A stretch of DNA of 64,000 nucleotides from Vogesella aquatica (GCF_028548455.1 NZ_JAQQLF010000005.1:62001-126000); one strand, 5' to 3'. Counted from the stretch's first letter, positions 35,951 to 47,943 are shown. Numbers and translations: made by a program. Notes: generated by a model from the letters alone, not told the origin.

Positions 35951-36436
35951 TCAGTTGGCGGGCACCAGCAGGCAGACGGCCTGCGTTTCTATTGCTTCGG
36001 CGCGGCCCAGGTAGCCCAGCTTTTCGTTGGTCTTGCCTTTTACGTTGACGCAAGCCACGTCGATATCCAGTAGCTGCGCAATGCGCACGCGGATGGCATC
36101 GATATGCGGCGCCAGCTTGGGGGCCTGGGCAATGATGGTGCTGTCCACGTTCACCAGCTGCCAGCCGGCGGCGCGCACGCGGCGCATGGCTTCTTGCAGC
36201 AGGACGCCGCTGTCGGCGCCTTTGAACGTGGGGTCGGTGTCAGGAAAATGGCGGCCAATGTCACCCAGCGCAGCAGCGCCCAGCACGGCGTCGGTAATGG
36301 CGTGCAGCAGCGCGTCGGCGTCCGAGTGGCCCAGCAGGCCTTTGTCATGCGGGATCGTCACCCCGCCCAGTATCAGCGGGCGGCCTTCTACCAGGCGGTG
36401 TACATCGTAACCCTGGCCTATGCGAAACGGTGTCAT
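35951..36436 (-). CDS. ispF: 2-C-methyl-D-erythritol 2,4-cyclodiphosphate synthase
   Basis: 161 residues from ATG 36436 ([13 protein letters not shown]). Zinc ligands are in GYDVHRL and [11 protein letters not shown]; the C-terminal ligand region [21 protein letters not shown] is complete. It forms the cyclic diphosphate in the MEP isoprenoid pathway and follows ispD on the same strand after 34 bases, the usual pairing. Confidence 0.97.
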   Translation of the reverse strand: MTPFRIGQGYDVHRLVEGRPLILGGVTIPHDKGLLGHSDADALLHAITDAVLGAAALGDIGRHFPDTDPTFKGADSGVLLQEAMRRVRAAGWQLVNVDSTIIAQAPKLAPHIDAIRVRIAQLLDIDVACVNVKGKTNEKLGYLGRAEAIETQAVCLLVPAN

Positions 36437-36453
36437 GTCTTGTCCTTGCAATG

Positions 36454-36463
36454 GTTGGCCGCA
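36454..36463 (-). repeat. Exact copy of the 10-mer repeat between ispD and ispF
   Basis: GTTGGCCGCA filling much of the 34-base ispD-ispF spacer. Three more exact copies (36615, 36713, 36949) lie inside ispD, the densest cluster in the window. Confidence 0.7.
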
Positions 36464-36470
36464 GCCGGTG

Positions 36471-37151
36471 TCAGGCGTGGCGCGCCGCCAGAATGGCCGC
36501 CGCCAGCGCCAGGTCACCCGGCCAGGTCACCTTGAAATTCTGCGCCTCGCCCACCACCAGCCGTGGCGCGTGGCCCAGCAGCTCGATGGCGGAGGCTTCG
36601 TCGGTAATGGCCGGGTTGGCCGCATCCTGCAGCGCTTCGGCCAGCAAACCGGCGCGGAACATTTGCGGGGTCTGTGCCAGCCACAGATTGTCGCGCGGCA
36701 CGGTGGCGGCAATGCGGCCAACCTTGCCCTGCTTGACGGTGTCGGCTACCGGCTGCGCCAGAATGCCGCCGATGGCGTCGTCGCCCACTTCGTCCAGCAG
36801 GCGTTGCAGCGCGTCAGGGCTCAGGCAGCAGCGCGCGGCGTCGTGCACCAGCACCCAGTCGTCTTCGTCGGCGGCTAGCGCCGCCAGGCCATTGGCCACG
36901 CTCTGGGCACGGCTGGCGCCGCCTGCGCGCAGCACTTCCAGCTTGGCTTGCGGCCAACTGTAGCTGTCAAACCATTCGTCGCCGGGGGAAATCACCACTA
37001 CTACGCGGTCTATGGCGGCACAGCCGCACAGTACGTTGACGGTGTGTGCCAGCAGTGGCTGGCCGTGTAGCAGCTGGTACTGCTTGGGCGTAGCAGTACC
37101 AAAACGGCTGCCATGGCCGGCTGCCGGTATCAGGGCAATACGCTGGCTCAT
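36471..37151 (-). CDS. ispD: 2-C-methyl-D-erythritol 4-phosphate cytidylyltransferase
   Basis: 226 residues from ATG 37151 ([18 protein letters not shown]), the nucleotide-binding loop of the family. The [12 protein letters not shown] and [10 protein letters not shown] motifs are present. It couples CTP to methylerythritol phosphate. The start overlaps the dnaQ stop by four bases (ATGA). Three exact copies of the 10-mer repeat occur within it. Confidence 0.96.
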   Translation of the reverse strand: MSQRIALIPAAGHGSRFGTATPKQYQLLHGQPLLAHTVNVLCGCAAIDRVVVVISPGDEWFDSYSWPQAKLEVLRAGGASRAQSVANGLAALAADEDDWVLVHDAARCCLSPDALQRLLDEVGDDAIGGILAQPVADTVKQGKVGRIAATVPRDNLWLAQTPQMFRAGLLAEALQDAANPAITDEASAIELLGHAPRLVVGEAQNFKVTWPGDLALAAAILAARHA

Positions 37152-37879
37152 GCGGCGGGCTCCGCCGGCGGCGGGTTTTCGATGCTGCGCCACAGGCAGC
37201 TGCCTTTCACGCTTTTATCCAGCAGGTCCAGGTAGGCCTGGTGCTCGGCCAGCTCGTCGGCGCTGGGCTGCAGCACGGCCAGCGGTTTGCGCTCGAAGGC
37301 CATGCGCATGCCGCTGGCGCTGTTGTCGTTTTCCGCCAGGCCGGCGTCCATCAGCAGGCTGTCCTGGCCACGCGTCATCCACAGGTAGACTTCGGACAAC
37401 AGCTCGCAGTCGATCAGCGCGCCGTGGTAGGTACGGTTGCTGCGGTCAATCTCGAAGCGGTCGCACAGCGCGTCCAGGCTGTTGCGTTTGCCGGGAAAGT
37501 TGTCGCGCGCCATGGCCAGGGTGTCGATTACCCCGCCTGCCACTTTGGCCACCGGCGGCATGCCCAGGCGCTTGAACTCGGCATTCATGAAGCCCACGTC
37601 AAACGGGGCGTTATGAATGATGAGCTCGGCTCCATCGATAAAATCGACCAGCTGCTGCGCCACCTCGGCAAAACGCGGCTTGCCTTCCAGGCTGGCCAGC
37701 GAGATGCCGTGCACGCGCTCGGCGTCCGGGTCGATGTCACGCTCCGGGTGAATGTACAGGTGCAGGCTGCGGCCGGTCAGCTTGCGGCCTTCCATCTCCA
37801 GGCCGGCAAATTCGATAATGCGGTGGCCCTGGTTCGGGTCCAGGCCGGTGGTTTCGGTATCAAGAATGATCTGACGCAT
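37148..37879 (-). CDS. dnaQ: DNA polymerase III epsilon subunit (3'-5' exonuclease)
   Basis: 243 residues. DEDDh exonuclease motifs: ExoI DTETTGLDPNQGHRIIEFAG, ExoII LIIHNAPFDVGFMNAEF, ExoIII YHGALIDCELLSEVYL. The short C-terminal region should bind the alpha subunit. It is the replicative proofreading subunit. Located between rnhA and ispD on the minus strand; overlaps ispD by 4 bases. Confidence 0.96.
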   Translation of the reverse strand: MRQIILDTETTGLDPNQGHRIIEFAGLEMEGRKLTGRSLHLYIHPERDIDPDAERVHGISLASLEGKPRFAEVAQQLVDFIDGAELIIHNAPFDVGFMNAEFKRLGMPPVAKVAGGVIDTLAMARDNFPGKRNSLDALCDRFEIDRSNRTYHGALIDCELLSEVYLWMTRGQDSLLMDAGLAENDNSASGMRMAFERKPLAVLQPSADELAEHQAYLDLLDKSVKGSCLWRSIENPPPAEPAA

Positions 37880-37924
37880 GATGGGCTTTCGGCAGGCAGC
37901 CTGACGGGCTGCCGCTAATACAGG

Positions 37925-38371
37925 CTAGCGCAGGCTTTCCACGCCGGCGTTGGCCAGCTGGTCTGCGCGTTCGTTGAATTCGTGGCCGGCGTGGCCTTTT
38001 ACCCAGCGCCATTCTACGTGCGGGTGGCCATTACGCAGGGCGTCCAGCTGCTGCCACAGGTCGGCATTTTTTACCGGTTCCTTGCTGGCGGTCTTCCAGC
38101 CACGGGTTTTCCAGCCGTGTATCCACTCGGAAATGCCCTTTTGCACGTATTGCGAGTCGGTGTACACCACGATGCGGCACGGGCGCTTGAGCAGCTGCAG
38201 GCCCTGTATCACCGCCATCAATTCCATGCGGTTATTGGTGGTGCCGTGCTCGCCGCCGAACAGCTCTTTTTCCTGCCCTTTGTAACGCAGCAGCACACCC
38301 CAGCCACCAGGGCCTGGGTTGCCCTTGCAGGCACCATCGGGGTAAATCTCGACGATAGCGTCGTCACTCAT
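37925..38371 (-). CDS. rnhA: Ribonuclease HI
   Basis: 148 residues from ATG 38371. The catalytic carboxylates are in [36 protein letters not shown] and [12 protein letters not shown]. It degrades RNA in RNA-DNA hybrids. Its start overlaps the end of the methyltransferase gene by 8 bases. Unlike E. coli, where rnhA and dnaQ diverge, here they are co-directional. Confidence 0.96.
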   Translation of the reverse strand: MSDDAIVEIYPDGACKGNPGPGGWGVLLRYKGQEKELFGGEHGTTNNRMELMAVIQGLQLLKRPCRIVVYTDSQYVQKGISEWIHGWKTRGWKTASKEPVKNADLWQQLDALRNGHPHVEWRWVKGHAGHEFNERADQLANAGVESLR

Positions 38372-39122
38372 GGCTTGTCTCGTTCGCTTGGGTTCGGTTA
38401 ATGGGTTGGCGCTCGTTGCCGCTGGCCACTGCCAGCGACCTGGCCGGCTTGGCACGCTGCCAGCGCGGCATGATCAGGCGCATGCCGCGCTGGCGTTTTA
38501 CCGCCACCACACCATAGACACCCGCCAGCTGCGGCCAGCAGTATTCGCCAGCCTGCTCCATGAAACGGCAGCGGGCCAGCCAGTCTGCGCGCGCGAAAGG
38601 CGGCGAGTATGCCATGAACCGGGTAGCGGTGGTTTCCAGTTGCAACAAAGTCATCCAGTCTTTCAGACGGCTGGTACCCACAAAATTGCCACACCAGGGC
38701 ACGCGGCGGCGGCGGTACAGCAGCCGGCTGGCGCCCCATAATGAAAACGGGTTGAAGCCGGTCAGCACCAGCCGGCCCTCCGGCAACAGCACGCGCTCGG
38801 CCTCGCGCAGCACCTGGTGCGGCTCGCTAGTAAAATCCAGCGCGTGCGGCATCAGCAGCAGGTCCAGGCTTTTGCTGTCAAACGGCAGGTAGGCCGGGTC
38901 GCACACGACATCCGCCTGGCCATCCATGCCGGCATAGCCGTGCCAGGGTATGCGGTTGCAGGCCAGAAAGTCATAATCCACCAGGCCCAGCTGCACGGCA
39001 CGGAAACCGAATATATCTGCCACCGCATGGTCAAAAAAGGCTTGCTCGCGGCATAGCAGATCGTGCCCCAGCGCGCTGCTGGCTAGCCAGTCCGCAAATT
39101 CTTCCATCGTTTCGGGATACAT
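38364..39122 (-). CDS. SAM-dependent methyltransferase
   Basis: About 252 residues from the ATG at 39122 ([13 protein letters not shown]); ATG at 39125 or 39134 is also possible. The class I fold is seen from [45 protein letters not shown]; the glycine-rich SAM motif is degenerate. It resembles the YafS-type protein that neighbours gloB and rnhA in other proteobacteria; its substrate is unknown. The tail overlaps rnhA. Its start nearly touches the divergent gloB start, leaving no room for two separate promoters. Confidence 0.85.
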   Translation of the reverse strand: MYPETMEEFADWLASSALGHDLLCREQAFFDHAVADIFGFRAVQLGLVDYDFLACNRIPWHGYAGMDGQADVVCDPAYLPFDSKSLDLLLMPHALDFTSEPHQVLREAERVLLPEGRLVLTGFNPFSLWGASRLLYRRRRVPWCGNFVGTSRLKDWMTLLQLETTATRFMAYSPPFARADWLARCRFMEQAGEYCWPQLAGVYGVVAVKRQRGMRLIMPRWQRAKPARSLAVASGNERQPINRTQANETSHE

Positions 39123-39123
39123 C

Positions 39124-39888
39124 ATGGCCGACATGTTTCGCCTCGCCGCTATAAGCGCGTTTGCTGACAATTATATCTGGGTTTTGCACGACAACCGCCG
39201 TTCCATTGCAGTCGACCCGGGCGATGCCGCCCCGTTGCAAGCCTGGCTGTCGCGGCAGCAGTTACAGCTGGAGGCGGTGTGGGTTACCCACCACCATGCC
39301 GACCACATCGGCGGGCTGCCTGCCCTGCTCGCCGCGTGGCCGCAGCTGGCGGTATACGGGCCGGCGGACATCACGGGCGTGAACCACCCTTGCCGCCACG
39401 GTAGCACAGTTCCTGCCTTTGGCCGCGCGGCCCAGGTCATGGCTATACCGGGCCATACGGCCAACCATCTGGCTTTTTATCTGGCACCCCATCTGTTTTG
39501 TGGTGATACCTTGTTTGGTGCCGGTTGCGGGCGGGTATTCGATGGCACCATGACAGACCTGTTCCACTCGCTACGCAGCCTGGCCAGCCTGCCGCCAGAC
39601 ACACTGTGCTACCCGGCACACGAATACACCCTGTCCAATCTGGCCTTTGCGGCAGTGGTAGAGCCTGGCAACACCGCAATCATCACCCGCCAGCAACGCG
39701 ACCAGGCCTGCCGTGCGGCCAACCAGCCTACCTTGCCTACCCTGCTGGCAGACGAACTGGCGACCAACCCCTTTCTGCGCATCACGCAGACCGCAGTACG
39801 CCACGCGGCCAAACAATATGCCGGGCATGAAATCACCAGCGAAGAAGACATTTTTGCCACACTCCGCTTATGGAAAAATAACTTTTAG
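39124..39888 (+). CDS. gloB: Hydroxyacylglutathione hydrolase (glyoxalase II)
   Basis: 254 residues. Metallo-beta-lactamase fold with the dinuclear metal motif THHHADHIGG, further ligands IPGHTANH and GDTLFGAGCGR, and the C-terminal HEYTLSNLAFA. It hydrolyses S-lactoylglutathione to lactate in methylglyoxal detoxification. ATG 39124 overlaps the divergent methyltransferase start region; ATG 39133 (MFRLAAISAF) is an alternative that lies closer to the conserved N-terminus. Confidence 0.95.
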   Translation: MADMFRLAAISAFADNYIWVLHDNRRSIAVDPGDAAPLQAWLSRQQLQLEAVWVTHHHADHIGGLPALLAAWPQLAVYGPADITGVNHPCRHGSTVPAFGRAAQVMAIPGHTANHLAFYLAPHLFCGDTLFGAGCGRVFDGTMTDLFHSLRSLASLPPDTLCYPAHEYTLSNLAFAAVVEPGNTAIITRQQRDQACRAANQPTLPTLLADELATNPFLRITQTAVRHAAKQYAGHEITSEEDIFATLRLWKNNF

Positions 39889-39965
39889 ACAAAAATATCA
39901 AGCAATTGTAAAAAATCACTAGCCAAGCTACTGAAACCTCTCTAAAAATCAGCAAAAATCAGGGC

Positions 39966-40000
39966 CTTGAGCACTTTTTATGACTTATTACTTGCTCAAG
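39966..40000. promoter_or_regulatory. Inverted repeat upstream of mltD
   Basis: CTTGAGCA, 19 bases, TGCTCAAG: a perfect 8-bp inverted repeat about 42 bases before the mltD start in an AT-rich leader. A regulator site is possible; no matching regulator is known to me. Confidence 0.35.
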
Positions 40001-40041
40001 CCGTGTTAGCATCGCCCGCATAGAGAAAACAGGCCCCGCCC

Positions 40042-41979
40042 ATGAAAAAGCTTACTCCGCTCGCATTGTCGGTCACCCTTGCGCTGTCCTTGCCCATGCT
40101 GGCTCATGCCAATAATGCCGCACCCGTTTACGACTACCCCGCAGGGAATGTCGACGATGGCCTGTCTGCCGGCTTGGACATGATGCTGCTGAATACCAGC
40201 CCGCTACGTAACGGTGACAGTGTGTGGACCCGTGCGCGGGAAGGCTTCCAGATGGCAGAGGTCAACCCGGAACTGGTTCGCCGCCACGAGCGCAACTTTG
40301 CCGGCAAGGCCGCCTACTTCAAGCGCACCATGGACCGGGGCCGCAAATACCTGTTTCACATCATGAACGAGGTAGAGCGCCGTGGCATGCCTACCGAAAT
40401 CGCCTTTTTGCCTGTAGTCGAGAGTGCGTTCGTCCCCGGCGCCCAGTCGCAAGTCGGGGCCTCGGGCTTATGGCAATTCATGCCGGCCACCGGCCGCCAG
40501 TATGGCCTGGAGCAAACCTGGTGGTACGACGGCCGCCGTGATGTCACCGAATCTACCCGTGCCGCGCTGGACTACCTGCAAAACCTGTACACCATGTTCG
40601 GCGACTGGAGCCTGGCACTGGCTGCCTACAACTGGGGCGAAGGCAACCTGTCGCGCGCCATCGCAAAAGTGCGTGCCCGTGGCGAAGTGGAAACCTACGA
40701 AAACATCCAGATGCCCGCCGAGACACGCAACTACGTGCCCAAGCTGCTGGCCGTGCGCAACATCATGCTGGAGCCGGAAAAATTCGGCCTGAAACTGGAC
40801 CCGTTCCCGAACAAACCCACCTTTGTGGCTACCAGCAACGGCCGCCACATGAATATCGATATTGCCGCCAAGCTGGCAGAGATGCCGGTAGCCGAATTCA
40901 AGGAGCTGAACCCGGCCTTCAACTTGCCGGTATATGCCCACAAGCCGGGCCGCCAGATGCTGCTGCCAGCCACCAAACTGCACAAGTTTGAAACCAATCT
41001 GGCCAAGTGGGACAAACCCCTGCTGACCTGGCAGGTCTTTGTGCCTGAAAATGATACGACGACGGGCGAGCTGGCCAGCCAGTTCGACATGAATCCGAAC
41101 GAGCTGATCACCGCAAACAATCTGAAAGGCAGTGCGCTGGCGGCCGGCCGGCCGGTACTGGTCGCCCTGCGCAACAACAGCCCGGCCCCGGCACTGGAAA
41201 GCACAGACATCCCTGCCCAGCCAGCCGAGAGTGCCACGCTGGTAGCCTTTGCGGCCAACGCCGGGCCGATGGATACACCCAAAGCAGTCGCCGAGCCCGC
41301 CAAGCCGGCCCCGCAGCCTGACACCATCAAAACGGCCGAAGCTACGCCGCTACGTACCCTGCAAAAAGCCGAGCCCGCCCGCAGCGATGCTAGCCCGCGC
41401 CCCGAGCCCGCCACCGTGCGTGTTGCCACCCGCACCGAAGCTGTCGCAGCGCCTGGCCGCAACGAACCACGCTTCGAGCCGATTCGCGCCGAGCTGGTGA
41501 AGCCAGAGGTGGTCAAAGTGGCAGCCAAGGCCGAAACAGCTGGCTCGCTGGGAGACAACATTCCGGTGAGCAACCCGGATAAAGTCGTGAGCGCCAGCGC
41601 CAGCCTGCACACTGTGGCTGCTGGCGATACGCTGTACAATATTTCACGGCGCTACAGCATGAGTGTCACCGACTTGCGTAGCCTGAACAGCCTGCAGGAC
41701 GACACGGTCAAACTGGGTCAGATACTGAAAGTGATCGGTACCAGCAGTAACGCTGTGGCTAGCGCCACCGATAGCAGCGCCCTGCGCCCGGCATCCTACA
41801 GCCGCCCGGCCACAGCAGTGGTAGCAGTAGACTATGTTGTGCAGCGCGGCGATACGGTGTTCAGCATTGCCCGCAAGTTTGGCGTAGCCCATACCGACAT
41901 CCTGCGCTGGAACAACCCGGAACAGCTGGCCAACTTGCAACCAGGGCAGAAAGTACGCGTGCAGAATACCGGACTCTGA
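40042..41979 (+). CDS. mltD: Membrane-bound lytic murein transglycosylase D with LysM repeats
   Basis: 645 residues. A signal peptide (MKKLTPLALSVTLALSLPMLAHA) precedes a lysozyme-like SLT domain with the catalytic Glu127 in VESAFVPGAQS and GLWQFMPATGRQYGL. A Pro/Ala-rich linker (about residues 380-510) leads to two LysM domains (HTVAAGDTLYNISRRYSM and YVVQRGDTVFSIARKFGV) that bind peptidoglycan; a degenerate LysM may lie near residue 330. The signal has no lipobox, so despite the name it is probably soluble periplasmic. It is adjacent to gloB as in E. coli. Confidence 0.93.
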   Translation: MKKLTPLALSVTLALSLPMLAHANNAAPVYDYPAGNVDDGLSAGLDMMLLNTSPLRNGDSVWTRAREGFQMAEVNPELVRRHERNFAGKAAYFKRTMDRGRKYLFHIMNEVERRGMPTEIAFLPVVESAFVPGAQSQVGASGLWQFMPATGRQYGLEQTWWYDGRRDVTESTRAALDYLQNLYTMFGDWSLALAAYNWGEGNLSRAIAKVRARGEVETYENIQMPAETRNYVPKLLAVRNIMLEPEKFGLKLDPFPNKPTFVATSNGRHMNIDIAAKLAEMPVAEFKELNPAFNLPVYAHKPGRQMLLPATKLHKFETNLAKWDKPLLTWQVFVPENDTTTGELASQFDMNPNELITANNLKGSALAAGRPVLVALRNNSPAPALESTDIPAQPAESATLVAFAANAGPMDTPKAVAEPAKPAPQPDTIKTAEATPLRTLQKAEPARSDASPRPEPATVRVATRTEAVAAPGRNEPRFEPIRAELVKPEVVKVAAKAETAGSLGDNIPVSNPDKVVSASASLHTVAAGDTLYNISRRYSMSVTDLRSLNSLQDDTVKLGQILKVIGTSSNAVASATDSSALRPASYSRPATAVVAVDYVVQRGDTVFSIARKFGVAHTDILRWNNPEQLANLQPGQKVRVQNTGL

Positions 41980-41996
41980 GCGCCCCCGCCTGTGCT

Positions 41997-42030
41997 GAAA
42001 AGCCCCTTGCCTACGCAGGGGGCTTTTCTC
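41997..42030 (+). terminator. Terminator of mltD
   Basis: GAAAAGCCCC ... GGGGCTTTTC stem with T-run, 18 bases past the stop. Confidence 0.85.
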
Positions 42031-42050
42031 TCACCAGCGGTAGCACGCAA

Positions 42051-42079
42051 AAAAAGCCCGTCACATGGACGGGCTTTTT
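42051..42079. terminator. Bidirectional terminator between mltD and purA
   Basis: AAAAAGCCCGTC-ACATG-GACGGGCTTTTT, a perfect 12-bp stem with A- and T-runs; terminates purA on the minus strand. Confidence 0.9.
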
Positions 42080-42116
42080 GTTACACCGCACCGGCAGAGC
42101 CGGCACTATCAGACCA

Positions 42117-44595
<2,479 letters not shown>

Positions 44596-44614
44596 TGTTT
44601 TTTGCACACAAGAA

Positions 44615-44644
44615 AAGGCGGGATGCGTGATCCCGCCTTGTTTT
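44615..44644. terminator. Terminator between hflC and hisZ
   Basis: AAGGCGGGA-TGCGTGA-TCCCGCCTT with T-run on the plus side and TTTTCTTG on the minus side; it ends the hfq-hflXKC message before hisZ. Confidence 0.85.
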
Positions 44645-44652
44645 TATCGCAA

Positions 44653-44668
44653 CCCGGCACGTGCCGGG
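44653..44668. repeat. Perfect 16-bp palindrome after hflC
   Basis: CCCGGCACGTGCCGGG, in the hflC-hisZ gap next to the terminator; it may be a second hairpin of the terminator or a protein site. Confidence 0.4.
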
Positions 44669-44691
44669 CTGTCGCAAGTCACACCATTTTA

Positions 44692-45567
44692 TCAGCGTGG
44701 CTTCGGTTGCGCATTCTTGAAATACTTGAAGAATTCTGAACTTGGGTCCAGAACCATCACGTCGCTCTTGTTGCGGAAGGTTTGCTTGTACGCATCCATG
44801 CTCCGCCAGAAGGCATAGAACTCCGGATTCTTGCCATAAGCCTGGGCGTAAATCGCTGCAGCCTTGGCGTCGCCCTCGCCCTTGATGGCCTGAGCCTTGC
44901 TATAGGCTTCAGCCAGCACCACCTCGCGCTGACGGTCGGCATCGGCACGAATACGCTCGGCTTCGGCTGCGCCTTCACTGCGCAGCTGGTTGGCTACCGT
45001 GCGGCGTTCGGAGTTCATGCGCTCGTAAACCGAAGTGCTGATTTTATCCGGAAAATCCACGCGCTTTAAGCGGACATCGAGAATTTCCATACCGATTTTC
45101 TGCGCATCAACGTTGGCACGCTTGCGCACCAGCTCCATCACCTCGTCACGCTTGCCGGAAATCACGTCGGCAACGGTTTTCTGGCCGAACTCGGCACGCA
45201 GGCCATCATTGATGGTCTGACGCAGGCGCTGCACGGCTACCGTCTCGTTGCCCCCTACGCTCTTGTAGAACTGCTCTACATCGCGTACGCGCCATTTCAC
45301 AAAGCTATCCACCAGCACGTTTTTCTTCTCGCGGGTGTTGAACAGCTCGGGTGCTTCCGGGTCGATGGTCTGGATACGCCGATCGAAGAAACGCACGTTT
45401 TGCAGCATTGGCACCTTGAACTGGATGCCAGGCTCTTTCACCACGCGCACCACCTCACCAAACTGGAACACCATGGCGAACTGGCGCTGGTCTACGGTGT
45501 ACAGCGAGCCGGATGCCAGCAGCAAAGCGCCGGCGATACCCAGTACTACAGGAAAGAAACGATCCAT
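44692..45567 (-). CDS. hflC: FtsH protease modulator HflC
   Basis: 291 residues. One N-terminal membrane anchor (FFPVVLGIAGALLLASGSLYTVDQRQFAMVF) and a periplasmic SPFH/band-7 domain; the coiled region AEAERIRADADRQREVVLAEAYSKAQAIKGEGDAKAAAIYA is characteristic. With HflK it encloses FtsH in the inner membrane and limits its access to substrates. It is 12 bases downstream of hflK. Confidence 0.95.
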   Translation of the reverse strand: MDRFFPVVLGIAGALLLASGSLYTVDQRQFAMVFQFGEVVRVVKEPGIQFKVPMLQNVRFFDRRIQTIDPEAPELFNTREKKNVLVDSFVKWRVRDVEQFYKSVGGNETVAVQRLRQTINDGLRAEFGQKTVADVISGKRDEVMELVRKRANVDAQKIGMEILDVRLKRVDFPDKISTSVYERMNSERRTVANQLRSEGAAEAERIRADADRQREVVLAEAYSKAQAIKGEGDAKAAAIYAQAYGKNPEFYAFWRSMDAYKQTFRNKSDVMVLDPSSEFFKYFKNAQPKPR

Positions 45568-45579
45568 CTTGCTATCCTT

Positions 45580-46800
45580 TTAGCGGCCACGAACAACGTC
45601 GCGCTCTACCGGCGGGCGTGCCATGTTCTGGTTGGGCTGGGCAGCCGGGGCGGCCGTATCGGCGGCCGGCGCAGCAGGGGCAGGCTTGGCCTCGGCAGCT
45701 TTATCACTGGCAGTTTGCTGCATCAGCTTGTCCAGCGGCAGGTAAAGCAGGTTGCTACCGGCTTTCTGGTCTACATACACCTTGCTGCTATTGGTCAGCA
45801 CTTGCTGCATCATGTCCAGATACAGGCGGTCACGCATCACTTTCGGTGCTTTGCCGTACTCGGCCAGCACGCTCTGGAAGCGGGCTGCATCACCCTCGGC
45901 GGTGGAAATCACACGCTGGCGGTAACCATCGGCCTCTTGCGCCAGGCGCGCTGCCAGGCCCTGGGCTTTAGGAATGACCTCGTTGGCGTAGGCCTGGCCT
46001 TCGTTACGCAGCTTTTCCTTGTCCTGCCCGGCTTTTACCGCGTCGTCAAAGGCGGCAATTACCGGCTCTGGCGGCTGCACATCGTTGATGTTGACCTTGG
46101 CGATGCGCACCCCCATGCCGTAGCGGTCCAGAATCTCCTGCATGATGCGCTGGGTATCCACAGCAATCTGGCCACGGCCTTCGTTCAGCACGAAGTCCAC
46201 TTTGTTGCGGCCAACCACTTCACGGATAGCCGTTTCCGCAGCCTGTTTCACCACATCCTGAGCACCCTCTTCCAGGGCCAGGTTGTTGAACAGGAATTCG
46301 CGCGCATCCTTGATATCGTATTGCACCGAAAGCTGTACATCGATGATGTTCTGGTCTTCGGTCAGCATCAGCGACTCTTCTTCGACACGGCTCTTGGCCG
46401 AGCCGCGATAGCCGATTTCGACACTGCGTACTTCGGTGAGATTGACGATCTCTACCTGCTCGAACGGATAAGGCGCATGCCACTGCAGGCCGGAATCGCT
46501 GATACGGTCGTAGCTACCCAGGCGCAGCACCACGCCCTGCTCGCGCGCATCTACCACGTAGAAGCCGCTGGCCAGCCACAAGCCGCCCAGAATGGCCACA
46601 ATCCCGGCAGCGCCAAACTTCATGCCACGCTCGGAAGGCATGCCGCCATTGCCGCCGCCAAAACCATTATTGCCGCCCGGCTGCGCAGGCTTGCCGCCCA
46701 GCAGGCGTGACAGCTTCTGGTTCAGCTGGCGAAAGATTTCTTCCAGATCCGGCGGGCCGTCGTCAGGACGCTTGCCGCGGTTATCGTCATTCTGTGCCAT
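45580..46800 (-). CDS. hflK: FtsH protease modulator HflK
   Basis: 406 residues. A Gly/Pro/Asn-rich cytoplasmic N-terminus (PAQPGGNNGFGGGNGG) precedes one membrane helix (GAAGIVAILGGLWLASGFYVV) and the SPFH domain; the C-terminus is Ala/Pro-rich. It is the HflC partner. Its start overlaps the end of hflX by 14 bases, coupling translation. Confidence 0.95.
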   Translation of the reverse strand: MAQNDDNRGKRPDDGPPDLEEIFRQLNQKLSRLLGGKPAQPGGNNGFGGGNGGMPSERGMKFGAAGIVAILGGLWLASGFYVVDAREQGVVLRLGSYDRISDSGLQWHAPYPFEQVEIVNLTEVRSVEIGYRGSAKSRVEEESLMLTEDQNIIDVQLSVQYDIKDAREFLFNNLALEEGAQDVVKQAAETAIREVVGRNKVDFVLNEGRGQIAVDTQRIMQEILDRYGMGVRIAKVNINDVQPPEPVIAAFDDAVKAGQDKEKLRNEGQAYANEVIPKAQGLAARLAQEADGYRQRVISTAEGDAARFQSVLAEYGKAPKVMRDRLYLDMMQQVLTNSSKVYVDQKAGSNLLYLPLDKLMQQTASDKAAEAKPAPAAPAADTAAPAAQPNQNMARPPVERDVVRGR

Positions 46801-47938
46801 AGTGATCTACTTTTTCTGTGGTTTGCGAGTGAGTCGTTGCCAACGCCCGTTCGGCAATGGCTTCACGCAGGAGTTCCAGGCCAGCGCCGGACAGTGCCGA
46901 AACCCGTACGCCCTCTACCGCGCCGTATTCGTCGTACAGGATGGCGGGGGGCAAACCCCGCAGGTCGGTCTTGTTCCACACCATCAGCTGCGGTACGTGA
47001 TCGGCACCGATTTCTTTCAGTACTTTATTGACCTCTTCTACCTGCCGCTCGCGCATGGGGTTGGCCGCATCGACCACATGCAGCAGCAAATCGGCAGAGA
47101 TGGTTTCTTCCAGCGTGGCACGGAAGGAGGCCACCAGCGAGTGAGGCAAATCGCGGATAAAGCCGACGGTATCTGACAATACGATGGATACATCGGTATT
47201 GATGAACAGGCGACGGCTGGTGGTGTCCAGCGTGGCAAACAGCTGGTCGGCCGCGTAGGCACCAGCCTTGGTCAGGCCATTGAACAATGTCGATTTGCCC
47301 GCGTTGGTATAGCCAACAATGGAGACGGACGGCAAACCGGAGCGGTCGCGGCTGCGCCTTTGTGTTTTGCGCTGCTTTTGCACGGTAGCCAGGCGGTCTT
47401 TCAGTGCCTTCACGCGCAAGCCCAGCAAGCGGCGATCGGTTTCCAGCTGGGTTTCACCCGGACCACGCATACCGACACCACCCTTCTGGCGCTCCAGGTG
47501 CGTCCAGCCGCGCACCAGGCGGGTGGACATATGCGTCAGTTGTGCCAGCTCTACCTGCAGCTTGCCTTCGTGACTGCGCGCACGCTGGGCAAAAATGTCC
47601 AGAATCAGGGTGACACGGTCTATTACCCGGCACTGCAGTACGCGTTCCAGGTTACGCTCCTGCCCCGGCCCCAGGGCGTGGTTGAAGATCACCACATTGG
47701 CATCGGTAGCTTTGACCAGCGCAGCGATTTCTTCCACCTTGCCCTTACCGGCAAACAAGGCGACATCCGGGCGCTGGCGCTTGCCCTTGATCAGGCCGGT
47801 CACCGCGACACCGGCGCCTTTTATCAGCTCCAGGCACTCGCTGACGCCATCTTCATAATCCGCCTCGCCAAAGTCGAGACTTACCAGTACTGCTTGGTCA
47901 CCAAGATCAGGACGATCAAACACGCAGGGGACTTTCAA
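46787..47938 (-). CDS. hflX: Ribosome-associated GTPase HflX
   Basis: 383 residues. An N-terminal HflX domain with a helical linker (GVGMRGPGETQLETDRR) leads to a GTPase domain with G1 GYTNAGKSTLFN, G3 DTVGFIRDLPH and G4 WNKTD. It splits stalled or stressed ribosomes. It follows hfq on the minus strand. Confidence 0.95.
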   Translation of the reverse strand: MKVPCVFDRPDLGDQAVLVSLDFGEADYEDGVSECLELIKGAGVAVTGLIKGKRQRPDVALFAGKGKVEEIAALVKATDANVVIFNHALGPGQERNLERVLQCRVIDRVTLILDIFAQRARSHEGKLQVELAQLTHMSTRLVRGWTHLERQKGGVGMRGPGETQLETDRRLLGLRVKALKDRLATVQKQRKTQRRSRDRSGLPSVSIVGYTNAGKSTLFNGLTKAGAYAADQLFATLDTTSRRLFINTDVSIVLSDTVGFIRDLPHSLVASFRATLEETISADLLLHVVDAANPMRERQVEEVNKVLKEIGADHVPQLMVWNKTDLRGLPPAILYDEYGAVEGVRVSALSGAGLELLREAIAERALATTHSQTTEKVDHYGTE

Positions 47939-47943
47939 TAAAT

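Noticed and set aside
38662-38671. An exact Neisseria uptake sequence (complement of GCCGTCTGAA) inside the methyltransferase gene
   Set aside because: Only one exact copy was seen in 64 kb, which chance allows; the lineage does not appear to use the Neisseria motif.
41300-41520. Ala/Pro-rich stretch in mltD as a possible insertion
   Set aside because: It is in frame and lies between the catalytic and LysM domains, a normal linker.
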